A stretch of 64,000 nucleotides of DNA from an uncultured Lachnospiraceae bacterium (GCA_900554415.1 USGU01000014.1:1-64000), one strand, 5' to 3'; counted from the first letter of the stretch, positions 16,029 to 26,152 are shown. Numbers and translations: made by a program. The notes: generated by a model not told the origin, from the letters alone.

Positions 16029-17696
16029 TTAAATCATCTTAAAATGTCTCAATGCTTCTTCAATCATTTCCACTTTTTCTGCTGGACATTGTGGCTGTTT
16101 TGAATTCTCTGATTTTGGCTTATTATAATTTTCTCTTTCAATAATGCCATATTTCTCTTTCACCTGAGCAATATAGAGATTGGACACCTTTGTATCATAT
16201 TTATCCAAAATGTACTGTTTTACTTCCTGATAAGTTGCCTTCGCTTCCGAAGCCGTCAAATCAAGCTCGTCCATATCCAATTTGAGGTCGATATATGCGT
16301 CGGGAGTTTTTCTAACCAACTTGACAACCGTTTCTATATGCCCCGTATGCGGAAACATGTCCACTGCCCGTACTTTCTCCAACTGATATCCATTCCCACT
16401 TAAATATTTCAAATCTCTTGCCAGTGTTGCAGAGTCGCAGCTTACATACACAATCCGCTCCGGCTGCATATTTACCATAGTTTGCAGTACGCTTTCTTCG
16501 CAGCCCTTTCTCGGCGGGTCTACGACTATCACATCTGCGTGTGCCGATTCACCCGGGTAGTCTTTGGCATACTGCGCATAGTAAGACGGCAGCACTTCTT
16601 CTGCTTTTCCCACGAAAAATTCTGCATTCTGGATTCCGTTAAGCTCTGCATTTCTTCTGGCATCTTCGATTGCCTGCGGAACAATTTCTACTCCATAGAC
16701 TTTTTTCGCTTTTTGTGCAAGGAAAAGAGAAATCGTTCCAATTCCGCAATACACATCCCACACGGTTTCATTTCCGGTAAGACCGGCATACTGAAGTGCC
16801 TGCCCATAAAGGACTTCTGTCTGAACCGGATTGACCTGATAGAAGGAAAGCGGTGAAATCTGATATTTCACATTTCCAATATAGTCCGTAATATAGGTTT
16901 GTCCCCAGATGAGCTGAATCTGTTTTCCCATGATGACGTTCGTATTTTCTTCATTGATGCTGAAGGTAATACTTGTCATGCCTGGAATTTCTGCCAGAAC
17001 TTCTGCCAGTTTTTCGCTATGTGGCAGCTTCTTTCCATTAATCACAAGACAGACCATGATTTCTTTGGTTGTAAATCCTTCGCGAATCAGAATATGACGA
17101 ACCAGACCTTTTCGGGTTTCTTCATTATAAGCAGTCAACTTATACTGATTCATAAATGCCAGAATCTTCTCCAGAATCACCTGATTGATTTCTGCGCCAA
17201 GTGCACAATCTAAGTTTGGAATAATCTGATGGGTTCTTCCTGCATAGAATCCGGCAATCAGATTGCCCTCTTTGTCCGTGCCCACCGGATATTGCGCCTT
17301 ATTCCGATAGTGAAACGGCTCTTCCATTCCACCAATCGGTTCCATGATTTCGTCTATAAATCCTTCCGCAAATCCTCCAATCCGAATCAGATTTCCACGT
17401 ACTTTATTCTTTTTAAATTCCAACTGCTTTGAATAAGAAAGGGCCTGAATCTGACACCCGCCGCAGGTTCTTGCAACGGAGCAGACAGGCTCTACTCTGT
17501 CCGGAGATGGTGTGAGAAGCTTCATAAGCCGTGCATAGCCATACTGTTTTTTTGCTTTCATGACCTTGACTTCCGCCACATCTCCGATTAATGCGTCTTT
17601 GACAAAGAGGGTAAATCCGTCTACTTTGCCGATTCCCTCTCCGTCTACGCCCATATCTGTAATTTCAACTGTTAATATATCATTCTTTTTAAACAT
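16029..17696 (-). CDS. rlmD: 23S rRNA (uracil-5-)-methyltransferase RlmD with C-terminal extension
   Basis: A SAM-dependent methyltransferase modifying 23S rRNA uridine (U1939 type). It has an N-terminal TRAM domain, the iron-sulfur cysteines (CSVARTCGGCQIQ and the later LDCALG), the SAM motif WDVYCGIGTISLFLAQ, and the catalytic YVSCDSATLARDL. The methyltransferase ends near residue 465; a further 90 residues (with EVKQYILDKYDTKVSNLYI and PAEKVEMIEEALRHF) form a small helical domain that I have seen on RlmD of gut Clostridia but not in E. coli. Alternative: the RlmCD branch, which modifies two sites. Confidence 0.9.
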   Translation of the reverse strand: MFKKNDILTVEITDMGVDGEGIGKVDGFTLFVKDALIGDVAEVKVMKAKKQYGYARLMKLLTPSPDRVEPVCSVARTCGGCQIQALSYSKQLEFKKNKVRGNLIRIGGFAEGFIDEIMEPIGGMEEPFHYRNKAQYPVGTDKEGNLIAGFYAGRTHQIIPNLDCALGAEINQVILEKILAFMNQYKLTAYNEETRKGLVRHILIREGFTTKEIMVCLVINGKKLPHSEKLAEVLAEIPGMTSITFSINEENTNVIMGKQIQLIWGQTYITDYIGNVKYQISPLSFYQVNPVQTEVLYGQALQYAGLTGNETVWDVYCGIGTISLFLAQKAKKVYGVEIVPQAIEDARRNAELNGIQNAEFFVGKAEEVLPSYYAQYAKDYPGESAHADVIVVDPPRKGCEESVLQTMVNMQPERIVYVSCDSATLARDLKYLSGNGYQLEKVRAVDMFPHTGHIETVVKLVRKTPDAYIDLKLDMDELDLTASEAKATYQEVKQYILDKYDTKVSNLYIAQVKEKYGIIERENYNKPKSENSKQPQCPAEKVEMIEEALRHFKMI

Positions 17697-17722
17697 AGAT
17701 TTCTACCTTAAATCCCCGCTCC

Positions 17723-18664
17723 CTAAATACTTGTCTTTCTCAAGTTCGAATCAAACAGACGGTTAAATCCCAACCAGTCTTTGGTATCCTTCTCTTTGAA
17801 CACCTCGATTAAGGTCTGCATTTTTGCATCTGTATTATCTGCAAAATTAAGGGCAAGTGCCTCTGCAAGTGCCGGTTTCTTTGGAGAGCCAAATTCCAGT
17901 TCCCCGTGATGTGCAAGAATGCAATGTTTCAACTCACTTGCAAGCTTTGGCGGAAAATCCGGGATTTCACGAATAGCATCTGACATCATTTCGGTTCCGA
18001 TTACAATATGACCCAGAAGCTGTCCGTCATCCGTATAATCATTTTCTGGGAAAGTAGACAATTCTTTTGTCTTTCCAATATCATGGCAAATGGCTGCAGT
18101 GAACAGCAAATCTTTATTCAGAATCGGATACGCACCCACGTAATATTCGCAAAGCTTCACCACACTCAAGGTATGCTCCAGAAGACCGCCCGCAAATCCG
18201 TGATGTACGCTCTTGGCAGCGGAATGTGCCTTAAAGCTCTTAATAAACTCCGTATCATTTACAAAATAATACTGCAAAACCTGCTGTAAATATCGATTTT
18301 CGACCTGCTTAATATATCCCAGCAGTTCTTCATACATTCCATCTACACTTTTCTCGCTGGTCGGCATATAATCTGCCGCATTATATTCGTCTTCACTTGC
18401 CACACGGAGTTGCTTGATATTTAACTGCAGATTTCCATTATAAGAAATCACTTCGCCATACACATCAATAAAATCTTTTTCATCATAATCTGAGATTCCA
18501 TGTGAATTCGGATCCCATACTTTTCCGTCCAATGTGCCCGTCTTATCCTGTAAAATCAGATTGTCATACGGCTTCCCGTTTCTTGTCTCTGCACTTCGCT
18601 TTCCTTTGCATAAATAAATTTCCCGAATGGTATCCCCTTCGTGTAACGTATTGATATATTTCAT
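17723..18664 (-). CDS. yhaM: 3'-5' exoribonuclease YhaM family
   Basis: A 313-residue protein with an N-terminal OB-fold (residues about 10-90, including LILQDKTGTLDGKVWD) and a C-terminal HD-domain (HHGFAGGLLEHTLSV, then AAICHDIGKTKEL). This order defines YhaM/Cbf1, a nuclease that trims RNA 3' ends and affects DNA replication in Bacillus. The start is at MKYINTL, preceded by GAGGAAG. It follows the HtrA-like gene on the same strand, whose stop lies 37 bp inside the longest possible upstream extension. Confidence 0.88.
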   Translation of the reverse strand: MKYINTLHEGDTIREIYLCKGKRSAETRNGKPYDNLILQDKTGTLDGKVWDPNSHGISDYDEKDFIDVYGEVISYNGNLQLNIKQLRVASEDEYNAADYMPTSEKSVDGMYEELLGYIKQVENRYLQQVLQYYFVNDTEFIKSFKAHSAAKSVHHGFAGGLLEHTLSVVKLCEYYVGAYPILNKDLLFTAAICHDIGKTKELSTFPENDYTDDGQLLGHIVIGTEMMSDAIREIPDFPPKLASELKHCILAHHGELEFGSPKKPALAEALALNFADNTDAKMQTLIEVFKEKDTKDWLGFNRLFDSNLRKTSI

Positions 18665-18701
18665 CTTATCTTCTTCCTCTATTCTCTGTTTCTTTGTCCT
18701 T

Positions 18702-20000
18702 TTATTCTTTATTTCCAACCGTAACTTTAAATGGAACTTCGACATATTCTTCTGCACCCATCCGCTGTACAGTCAGCTTGATTTCTTCTCCAGTGTTGTA
18801 TTTTGATAGCTGGCTCTGATACTCATAAAGTGTCTGAATATCCTTGCCACCCATTTTTACAATCACATCACCACTCTGGATTCCCACATCCATAGCCGGT
18901 GAATCCGCTTCTATTTCTTTGACATAAATTCCTCGCGGAATGCCCTGATTCTCTGAGATTTCTTCCGTCACTTCAATTCCCCAGATTCCCAAATACGGCA
19001 CACCATTTCCATTAGACAGCAGTTCGATAATCTCTTTAATTCCTGAAATTGCATAGCCTGTAACCAGATTCTTGCTGTCTTTTCCCGTCACCATCTGGTC
19101 CGCAATTCCAATCACTTCGCCATCCACGTTAAATAAAATACTGCTGCCATTTTCTGCTGCAGTGATATCTGTTGTCAGCAAGCGGTACTGCCTGTCCGCT
19201 GAACTGATATAGTTTCCGGTAGAACTGATAATGCCATAACCGGACCCCTCGGCATATCCGAACTGATTTCCAAGTGTAATAACCGGCATTCCTTTGCTCA
19301 TCAGATTAGAATTACCAAGTATGGCTTCTGTAATCTGATTCTTTGTGGAACCTTTTAACGAACTGGTACTCACAGAAAGAATTGCAATCTGGGAATTTTT
19401 ATCTTCTTTCTTCAAAGTTGCCGTATAAGCCCTATGGTCACAGAAAGTAATTGTCAAATCTCCTTCATTTTCCAGAATTCGTGCAGGGGCTGCAACTAAA
19501 ATTTCCAACCAGTTCTTCCAGATGATGACCCCCGATACGCTATCCAGATTTTCTTCCTGCGACTCCAGTGTAGTATTATCTCCCGCTATTTCTACCGTCA
19601 CAACACATTTTCCTGCTTCCGTTGCAACATCGGTCAGGGACTTCTGCATTTCCCGGTAATTATCCACCGTAAATTCCTTTTGTCCTTCCTGCACCTGCTC
19701 CTGGTCTGAATCTTCCGTCACTGTCATTTCTTCATCGCCTTCCGAGCTTTCATCTTCCGGAATCGTGACTTTCTCCTGCTTCTTCAGAAACGCAGACTCT
19801 GCCCACGGCTTACATACTGCAAATGCCACACATGCAACCACACCAAAAACAAGTCCTTTCACGGCAGTCTGGAAAAGGCCTCCTACAATTCTTCTTGGTT
19901 TATTCTGTTCATCTTTAAATGTTTCCTTCAGAAAAGAATAAGACGCTTCTTCGTGCTCCTCTTTCTCTGGTTCTTGCTCCTCTTTCCAGTCATTATCCAT
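18702..20000 (-). CDS. HtrA-like PDZ protein lacking the catalytic triad
   Basis: The architecture is that of membrane-anchored HtrA/DegP: an acidic cytoplasmic N-terminus, one helix (about 47-63), an acidic linker, a trypsin-like domain (about 115-325) and a PDZ domain (about 336-428, with SPAMDVGIQSGDVIVKMGG). However, all three catalytic positions differ. The His of the TNNHV motif aligns with Pro172, the Asp of DLAVL with Gln204, and the Ser of GNSGGP with Gly285 in AAENGSSILFN. The fold is otherwise well kept, so this is probably a functional pseudoprotease, for example a binding or scaffolding protein, and not decay. It is divergent from mutS2. Confidence 0.85.
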   Translation of the reverse strand: MDNDWKEEQEPEKEEHEEASYSFLKETFKDEQNKPRRIVGGLFQTAVKGLVFGVVACVAFAVCKPWAESAFLKKQEKVTIPEDESSEGDEEMTVTEDSDQEQVQEGQKEFTVDNYREMQKSLTDVATEAGKCVVTVEIAGDNTTLESQEENLDSVSGVIIWKNWLEILVAAPARILENEGDLTITFCDHRAYTATLKKEDKNSQIAILSVSTSSLKGSTKNQITEAILGNSNLMSKGMPVITLGNQFGYAEGSGYGIISSTGNYISSADRQYRLLTTDITAAENGSSILFNVDGEVIGIADQMVTGKDSKNLVTGYAISGIKEIIELLSNGNGVPYLGIWGIEVTEEISENQGIPRGIYVKEIEADSPAMDVGIQSGDVIVKMGGKDIQTLYEYQSQLSKYNTGEEIKLTVQRMGAEEYVEVPFKVTVGNKE

Positions 20001-20210
20001 ATATAAGCTCTCCTATATTTCAAAGCTTCTCAGCAAGTAACTCTCGTTTTGTTGCTACTTTGGCAACAAAAAATCCAGTGAATCTTTTTTTAGTATACAT
20101 GATTCCGCAGAATTGTTCAATGCTAATCAAATTTTCCGCTTTGCACTTTTCTTTCTATATTAAATACGGTAAAATAAAACTAGTATACACATTATGAGGT
20201 GACTTATTTT

Positions 20211-22586
20211 ATGAATCAGAAAACACTGACCAAATTGGAATTTAACAAAATTATAGACCTTCTTATAGAACACGCCTCCTCTATGGGTGGCAAACACGCA
20301 TGTAAACATATCAAAATCATGACAGACTTAGCAGCAATCAATACTGCGCAGGAACAGACTGCCGCCGCATTTACCCGGATTGTCAAAAAAGGACATTTAT
20401 CTTTCAGTGGATGTTATGCAGTATCTGACTCCTTAAAGCGCCTGGAAGTAGGCAGTGCCCTCACAGCACCGGAACTGCTTCGAATCGGAAAGCTGCTGAA
20501 AGTGACTGCACATGCGAAAACCTATGGACATCACGATACGGTGGATGAAAGGAACGACTGTCTGGACATCTTTTTCGAGTCACTGACTCCGCTCACACAA
20601 ATCTGTTCGGAAATTGACCGCTGTATTATCAGTGATGAGGAAATCAGTGATGACGCAAGTGCAAACCTGAAACAAATCCGCCGCCGTATTAATGGTATGA
20701 ACGACAAGATTCATTCCACTTTGACCAGCCTGTTAAATGGCTCCATGCGAAGCTATTTACAGGATGCTATCATCACCATGCGTGGTGACCGCTACTGTCT
20801 GCCGGTAAAGGCAGAATATCGGAATCAGGTAAATGGAATGATTCACGACCAGTCCTCCACCGGTTCCACCCTGTTTATTGAGCCAATGGCTATCGTGAAG
20901 TTAAATAATGACTTAAAAGAGTTGTACCGTGAGGAGCAGGAAGAAATACAGGTGATTCTCGCCCGTATCAGTGCAGATGTGGCCGAGTATGTAAATGAAA
21001 TCCGCATAAACTATAAATCATTAACAGAACTGGATTTTATCTTTGCAAGAGGCTATCTGGCTTTGGATATGAATGCCAGCCGCCCGATTTTCAATCAGGA
21101 AGGACGCATCCGGATTCGGGAAGGACGTCATCCGCTTTTGGATAAGAAACGTGTAGTTCCAATTTCGCTGACCCTGGGTGATACCTTTGACCTGTTAATC
21201 GTAACCGGACCAAATACAGGTGGAAAAACCGTATCCTTAAAAACAGTCGGACTCTTTACCCTTATGGGACAGGCCGGTCTTCACATTCCGGCTCTGGAGC
21301 GTTCAGAACTGGCGGTTTTTAAGAAAGTATTTGCAGATATTGGAGATGAACAGAGTATCGAGCAATCCTTAAGTACCTTTTCCTCTCATATGACAAATAT
21401 TGTTTCGTTCCTGAAGCATGTGGATAAAGATTCTCTGGTACTTTTTGATGAACTTGGTGCTGGAACTGACCCTACAGAGGGTGCCGCACTGGCAACCTCT
21501 ATCTTATCTTATCTGCACAATCAAGGAATCCGTACCATGGCGACCACCCATTACAGCGAGTTGAAGGTCTATGCTCTCTCTACTCCGGGTGTGGAAAATG
21601 CCTGCTGCGAATTTAATGTAGAGACTTTAAGTCCAACCTATCATCTGCTGATTGGTATTCCAGGCAAGAGTAATGCCTTTGCCATTTCAGAAAAATTGGG
21701 ACTTCCTCCCTACATTATCGATGATGCCAAATCCCGTTTGAGTGAACAGGATGAATCCTTCGAAGATCTGCTGACGGATTTGGAAGAAAAACGCCGCACC
21801 ATAGAGAAAGAACACTCTGAAATTGCCACCTACCGCAGAGAAATGGAACGTCTGAAATCAGAAATGGATGCCAAGCAGGAGAAACTGGACGCACAGCATG
21901 ACCGCATTATCCGTGAGGCAAATGAAAAGGCAACCTCGATTGTCCGTGAAGCAAAAGATTTTGCAGATGAGACCATGAAGAACTTCCGCAAATTCGGCAA
22001 AGAAAGTATTTCCGCTTCCGAAATGGAGAAAGAGCGTGAGCGGATTCGTAAGCAGCTTGCCAAAACACAGAATACAACAAAATTAGAAGTGAAAAAGCCG
22101 AAAAAGCAGCACAAAGCAAGTGATTTCCATTTAGGTGACTCCGTAAAAGTATTGAGTATGAACCTGACCGGCTCCGTCACTTCTCTGCCGGACGCAAAGG
22201 GAAATCTGTTTGTACAGATGGGTATTCTCCGTTCTCAGGTAAATATTTCCGATTTGGAAATCATCGAAGAACCGCTTACTGTAACGGCAAAACAAATGCG
22301 TCGTACTTCCACCGGCAAAATGAAAATGGGTAAATCCATGTCCGTCAGTCCGGAAATCAATTTATTGGGAAAAACAGTAGACGAAGCCATTGCCGCTCTG
22401 GACAAATATCTGGATGATGCCTATATTGCCCACGTAAGCCCAGTGCGTATTGTACACGGAAAAGGTACGGGAGCACTCCGTAATGGAATCCACCAGTACC
22501 TGCGCCGTCAGAAAAATATTGCATCCTTCCGCCTTGGAGCTTTTGGCGAAGGAGATGCCGGTGTTACAATTGTCGAGTTCAAATAA
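20211..22586 (+). CDS. mutS2: MutS2 endonuclease/ATPase
   Basis: A 791-residue MutS2. It has the clamp and core helices, Walker A GPNTGGKT (about residues 332-340), Walker B LVLFDELGAGTDPTEGAAL, a long coiled coil, a KOW-like segment and a C-terminal Smr nuclease domain (from EINLLGKTVDEAIAALD to VHGKGTGALRNG). MutS2 suppresses homologous recombination and rescues collided ribosomes. The ATG of MNQKTL follows GAGGTG; a GTG four codons earlier overlaps that site. The next gene, a response regulator, begins 18 bp downstream. Confidence 0.93.
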   Translation: MNQKTLTKLEFNKIIDLLIEHASSMGGKHACKHIKIMTDLAAINTAQEQTAAAFTRIVKKGHLSFSGCYAVSDSLKRLEVGSALTAPELLRIGKLLKVTAHAKTYGHHDTVDERNDCLDIFFESLTPLTQICSEIDRCIISDEEISDDASANLKQIRRRINGMNDKIHSTLTSLLNGSMRSYLQDAIITMRGDRYCLPVKAEYRNQVNGMIHDQSSTGSTLFIEPMAIVKLNNDLKELYREEQEEIQVILARISADVAEYVNEIRINYKSLTELDFIFARGYLALDMNASRPIFNQEGRIRIREGRHPLLDKKRVVPISLTLGDTFDLLIVTGPNTGGKTVSLKTVGLFTLMGQAGLHIPALERSELAVFKKVFADIGDEQSIEQSLSTFSSHMTNIVSFLKHVDKDSLVLFDELGAGTDPTEGAALATSILSYLHNQGIRTMATTHYSELKVYALSTPGVENACCEFNVETLSPTYHLLIGIPGKSNAFAISEKLGLPPYIIDDAKSRLSEQDESFEDLLTDLEEKRRTIEKEHSEIATYRREMERLKSEMDAKQEKLDAQHDRIIREANEKATSIVREAKDFADETMKNFRKFGKESISASEMEKERERIRKQLAKTQNTTKLEVKKPKKQHKASDFHLGDSVKVLSMNLTGSVTSLPDAKGNLFVQMGILRSQVNISDLEIIEEPLTVTAKQMRRTSTGKMKMGKSMSVSPEINLLGKTVDEAIAALDKYLDDAYIAHVSPVRIVHGKGTGALRNGIHQYLRRQKNIASFRLGAFGEGDAGVTIVEFK

Positions 22587-22604
22587 TCGCAGAAAGGAGT
22601 TATT

Positions 22605-23312
22605 ATGACAATCAAACAGAAAATCTTAATCGTCGATGACGATGAAAATATTGCAGAACTGATTTCTCTGTATCTTGCAAAGGAATGTTTCGATACGATG
22701 ATGGTTCATGACGGAATGGATGCCATTTCCGCCTTTGATACCTATCAACCAAATTTAATTCTTCTGGATTTGATGCTTCCCGGCATTGACGGCTACCAGG
22801 TCTGCAGGGAAATCCGTGGTAAATCTAATGTTCCAATTATCATGCTCTCTGCCAAAGGAGAAGTTTTTGACAAAGTTCTTGGACTGGAGCTTGGTGCAGA
22901 TGACTATATTATCAAGCCATTTGACTCAAAGGAATTAGTGGCACGTGTAAGAGCGGTCCTGCGCCGCTACCAGCCTCAGCCTGCCGCTGCAGAAGCCGCA
23001 CCTCAGACTCAGGGAAAATGTGTGGAATATCCGGGAATTATCATTAATCTTACCAACTACTCCGTTATGGTGGATGGGAAAAATGTAGAAATGCCGCCAA
23101 AAGAACTGGAACTTTTATATTTCCTTGCAGCTTCTCCAAATCAGGTATTTACCCGCGAGCAGCTTCTGGACCAACTTTGGGGATATGAATACATTGGAGA
23201 TACCCGCACAGTAGATGTGCATATCAAGCGGCTCCGCGAAAAAGTGAAGGACCATCCTACATGGAAATTAAGTACTGTATGGGGAATTGGCTACAAATTT
23301 GAGGTGAAATAA
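22605..23312 (+). CDS. OmpR-family response regulator
   Basis: The receiver domain (1-120) has the acidic pocket VDDDE and phospho-acceptor Asp55 in LILLDLMLPG, with the switch Lys in YIIKPF. The winged-helix output domain ends in STVWGIGYKFEVK. The overall sequence is closest to the PhoP/VicR type. The stop codon overlaps the start of the histidine kinase gene by one base, so the pair is co-translated. Targets are unknown; the lipoprotein gene downstream on the other strand is a possible one. Confidence 0.9.
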   Translation: MTIKQKILIVDDDENIAELISLYLAKECFDTMMVHDGMDAISAFDTYQPNLILLDLMLPGIDGYQVCREIRGKSNVPIIMLSAKGEVFDKVLGLELGADDYIIKPFDSKELVARVRAVLRRYQPQPAAAEAAPQTQGKCVEYPGIIINLTNYSVMVDGKNVEMPPKELELLYFLAASPNQVFTREQLLDQLWGYEYIGDTRTVDVHIKRLREKVKDHPTWKLSTVWGIGYKFEVK

Positions 23313-24724
23313 TGCGCAGCACTCTTTATCTGAAATTTATCTTACTTTATATTATAGTAGGCTTTTTAAGTATTTTCACAGTAAGTGCCCTGTCCTCCCC
23401 GCTGGTAACAGATTATCTGGAAAAAGACGCTGCCGGAACACTCTATCAAAGTGCAAGTCTCATGACAACGGACTATTTGTCTAAATATTTTTCGGAGGGA
23501 ACTTCCATTACTGATGTCTACACCCAGCTTACCGGAATGAGTTCTTATCTGCAGGCTACTGTCTGGTTTGTAGAAAAGGATGGAAGCATGATTGCTTCTG
23601 CTCACACAAATGATGTGACCTCGGTTCCATCCTCTATCGAAGATTTTAATCCTGCGGAAGCTGGTGGAAGTCAGTATATGACAGGTACTTACCATAACTA
23701 CTTTAACGAAGAAGTGATTACCGTAATCACTCCGGTTACACAACAGTTTGTCACAAAAGGATACCTTATAATACACAAGCCTTATCGTGCAGTAAATGAA
23801 CTGAAAAATTTCTTCATACAGCGTTTGCTTATTATGGTGCTGTGTGTATATTTGTTCTCTTTCATCATTTTGTTTGGTATTCATTTTTTCATTTACCGTC
23901 CGCTGCGCAAAATTACCGACGCAGCCACACAATATGCTTCTGGCAATTTGGATGTTGTCATCCCGGTAAATTCACAGGACGAGATGGGGTATTTATCTGC
24001 CTCTCTTAACTATATGTCTGCCCAGTTAAAAGACATGGAAGATTATCAAAAGAAATTTGTTGCAAATGTTTCCCATGATTTTCGCTCTCCGCTCACCTCT
24101 ATCAAGGGTTATGTGGAAGCCATGGCAGATGGAACCATTCCTGTAGAAATGCAGGATAAATATTTAAAAATTATTTTATTTGAAACAGAACGGCTGACAG
24201 ATTTGACAAAAGACTTACTGACATTAAATGAATTTGACACCAAACATTTATTACTCAGCAAAACAGAATTTGACATTCAACAGCTTATCAAAGATACTGC
24301 TGCCAGTTTTGAGGGAACTTGTACAGACAAGCAGATTACCATTGATTTACTGTTTGCTTCCCGTACGTTAATTGTATTTGCTGACAAGCGGAAAATTCAG
24401 CAGGTACTTTATAACCTATTAGATAATGCCATCAAATTCAGCGAATTCGACTCCTCTATTACGATTGAAACCACCGAGAGAGGCGATAAAGCTTTTATTT
24501 CTGTCAAGGATAACGGAATCGGAATTCCTCGCCAAAGTCTGAATAAGATTTGGGAGCGTTTTTATAAAACAGACTTATCCCGTGGCAAAGACAAAAAAGG
24601 AACTGGACTTGGTCTTTCCATTGTCAAAGAAATCATTCAGGCACACAATGAAAACATCAATGTGATTAGTACGGAAGGTGTCGGCACTGAATTTGTCTTT
24701 TCTCTGCCTAAAGCAAAAAGATAG
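23312..24724 (+). CDS. Membrane sensor histidine kinase with HAMP domain
   Basis: A 470-residue kinase: N-terminal helix, an extracytoplasmic sensor of about 150 residues, a second helix (about 170-195), HAMP (to about 245), the dimerisation box FVANVSHDFRSPLTSIKGY with phospho-His255, and an HATPase domain (NAIKFSE, DNGIGIP, GTGLGLSIVKEI). It pairs with the preceding response regulator. The sensor region has no family I can name. A strong bidirectional terminator follows at once. Confidence 0.9.
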   Translation: MRSTLYLKFILLYIIVGFLSIFTVSALSSPLVTDYLEKDAAGTLYQSASLMTTDYLSKYFSEGTSITDVYTQLTGMSSYLQATVWFVEKDGSMIASAHTNDVTSVPSSIEDFNPAEAGGSQYMTGTYHNYFNEEVITVITPVTQQFVTKGYLIIHKPYRAVNELKNFFIQRLLIMVLCVYLFSFIILFGIHFFIYRPLRKITDAATQYASGNLDVVIPVNSQDEMGYLSASLNYMSAQLKDMEDYQKKFVANVSHDFRSPLTSIKGYVEAMADGTIPVEMQDKYLKIILFETERLTDLTKDLLTLNEFDTKHLLLSKTEFDIQQLIKDTAASFEGTCTDKQITIDLLFASRTLIVFADKRKIQQVLYNLLDNAIKFSEFDSSITIETTERGDKAFISVKDNGIGIPRQSLNKIWERFYKTDLSRGKDKKGTGLGLSIVKEIIQAHNENINVISTEGVGTEFVFSLPKAKR

Positions 24725-24757
24725 AATCCACTTTCAAAGTGAGATTCTATCTTTTTT
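24715..24757. terminator. Strong bidirectional terminator
   Basis: AAAAAGATAGAATC pairs with GATTCTATCTTTTT, and the loop contains a second stem (ACTTT-C-AAAGT). It serves the histidine kinase on the + strand; the lipoprotein gene on the - strand ends shortly beyond it. Confidence 0.85.
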
Positions 24758-24796
24758 ATTTACGCAAAGTGTGTTTCACATCGTGCTATGCATGAT

Positions 24797-25981
24797 TTAG
24801 TACATCATGTTCTGAATGGTAGTGTCGTTTATATTTTTCTCAGTTACCCAGGTAAATCCGGTATCTACTACGGCCTCATTTCCTTCTCCCATGACAGCAC
24901 GCACACATGCTACCACTGTAGCATAACCGATTCCATATGGATTTTGAATAATCAGCCCAGAAATCTTACCAGATGTAAGCCTGTCAAGCTGTGCTTCTCC
25001 ACCATCAAAACTGACTACCTTATATTCATCTGCATGATCCGTCTCATCAATTGCTCCAATCACTGTTTCTGCAACAGATTCGGAGGTTGTGTAAATTCCT
25101 CTGATATCTGCATGCTTCTCCAGCAGATATGTAATGACTTCTTTGTCAGTAAGGGCTTCTGCCATAGATGTTACTTCTTCCGATTCTGCCGCGACACCTG
25201 CACGCTCTGCCGCAATCTGTCTCTTAATTGCTTCTAAATCATCCATATGATAAACGTTATCCACAGATACCCCTTCGTGTTCTGCTTCAATTGCATCTAC
25301 AAATCCTTTTTCCCGTTCTGCTGATGATGTCGACGTAGAATCCTGAACAAACGCCAATACTTCTCCCTCATCATTAATCATGTCACATAACTTATCTGCT
25401 GCTGTTTTACCTGCTTCTTCGTTATCTGTATCTACCATGCATACCACATCTTTATAATTTGTACCAGAATCAAAAGCTACAATTGGCACTCCATTCTCTG
25501 CAGCAAGGTCAAACTGCACCTCACTGGCCGAAGCATCTGCAAGGGCAATTCCTACTGCGACCGGATAACGGTCAAGCTCTTCATCCAAAATGTTCACCTG
25601 CTCATCTACATCTGTTTCTGATGCAGGAGCTGAATAGCTAAGAACAATCTTATCTTTTCCCTTATAACCAAGTGCTGCATTCAATTCGTCTACTGCTTCC
25701 TGTGCACCTTCGTGCACTGCACTCCAGTATGCGGACTTTTTTCCTCGTCCTATCAGAGAAATCGTGCTTCCCGGCTCTAATGTAAGCCCCTGTATATTTC
25801 CATAAGCATGTGGCTGCACTGCATCCAGCCTGCTGTCTTCCTGACTTCCTTCTGTTGTATTATTGGTACTATCTGTATTATTCTTCTTTGTTGTATCCTT
25901 TTTTGACGACGTACCCTGGCAGGCCGTAACAGCCATCATCATACAAAGAATGCCGGCTAATATTTTTTTCGTTTTCCTCAT
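24797..25981 (-). CDS. Orphan substrate-binding lipoprotein (sugar-type)
   Basis: A 394-residue lipoprotein with lipobox AVTAC (Cys21), a Thr/Asn/Ser-rich linker, and a periplasmic-binding-protein fold of the ribose/LacI type (ISLIGRGKKSAYWSAVHEGA, VPIVAFDSGTNY, YKVVSFDGGEAQLDRL). No ABC permease or ATPase is adjacent. It is convergent with the two-component kinase gene, so it may present a ligand to that sensor instead of to a transporter; this is inference. GAAAGGAA precedes the ATG. Confidence 0.85.
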   Translation of the reverse strand: MRKTKKILAGILCMMMAVTACQGTSSKKDTTKKNNTDSTNNTTEGSQEDSRLDAVQPHAYGNIQGLTLEPGSTISLIGRGKKSAYWSAVHEGAQEAVDELNAALGYKGKDKIVLSYSAPASETDVDEQVNILDEELDRYPVAVGIALADASASEVQFDLAAENGVPIVAFDSGTNYKDVVCMVDTDNEEAGKTAADKLCDMINDEGEVLAFVQDSTSTSSAEREKGFVDAIEAEHEGVSVDNVYHMDDLEAIKRQIAAERAGVAAESEEVTSMAEALTDKEVITYLLEKHADIRGIYTTSESVAETVIGAIDETDHADEYKVVSFDGGEAQLDRLTSGKISGLIIQNPYGIGYATVVACVRAVMGEGNEAVVDTGFTWVTEKNINDTTIQNMMY

Positions 25982-26123
25982 ATAACCATATTTCCTTTCG
26001 TCTTCAGTTTACACATTACCCACTATACACCAAATCTCCCAAAAAAGGAAAAATAATTTCTTAAGTTTTCTTAAATTTTATCAAATCTTTCTTCATAATT
26101 AAGATTTTTACTTTAGTTTCCAC

Positions 26124-26152
26124 TTGTATCTTTGATATATATGTATTAAAAT
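26124..26152 (+). promoter_or_regulatory. Probable promoter of the ferredoxin pair
   Basis: TTGTAT and TAAAAT are separated by 17 bp and lie about 50 bp upstream of the first ferredoxin ATG, in an A/T-rich spacer shared with the divergent lipoprotein gene. Confidence 0.55.
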
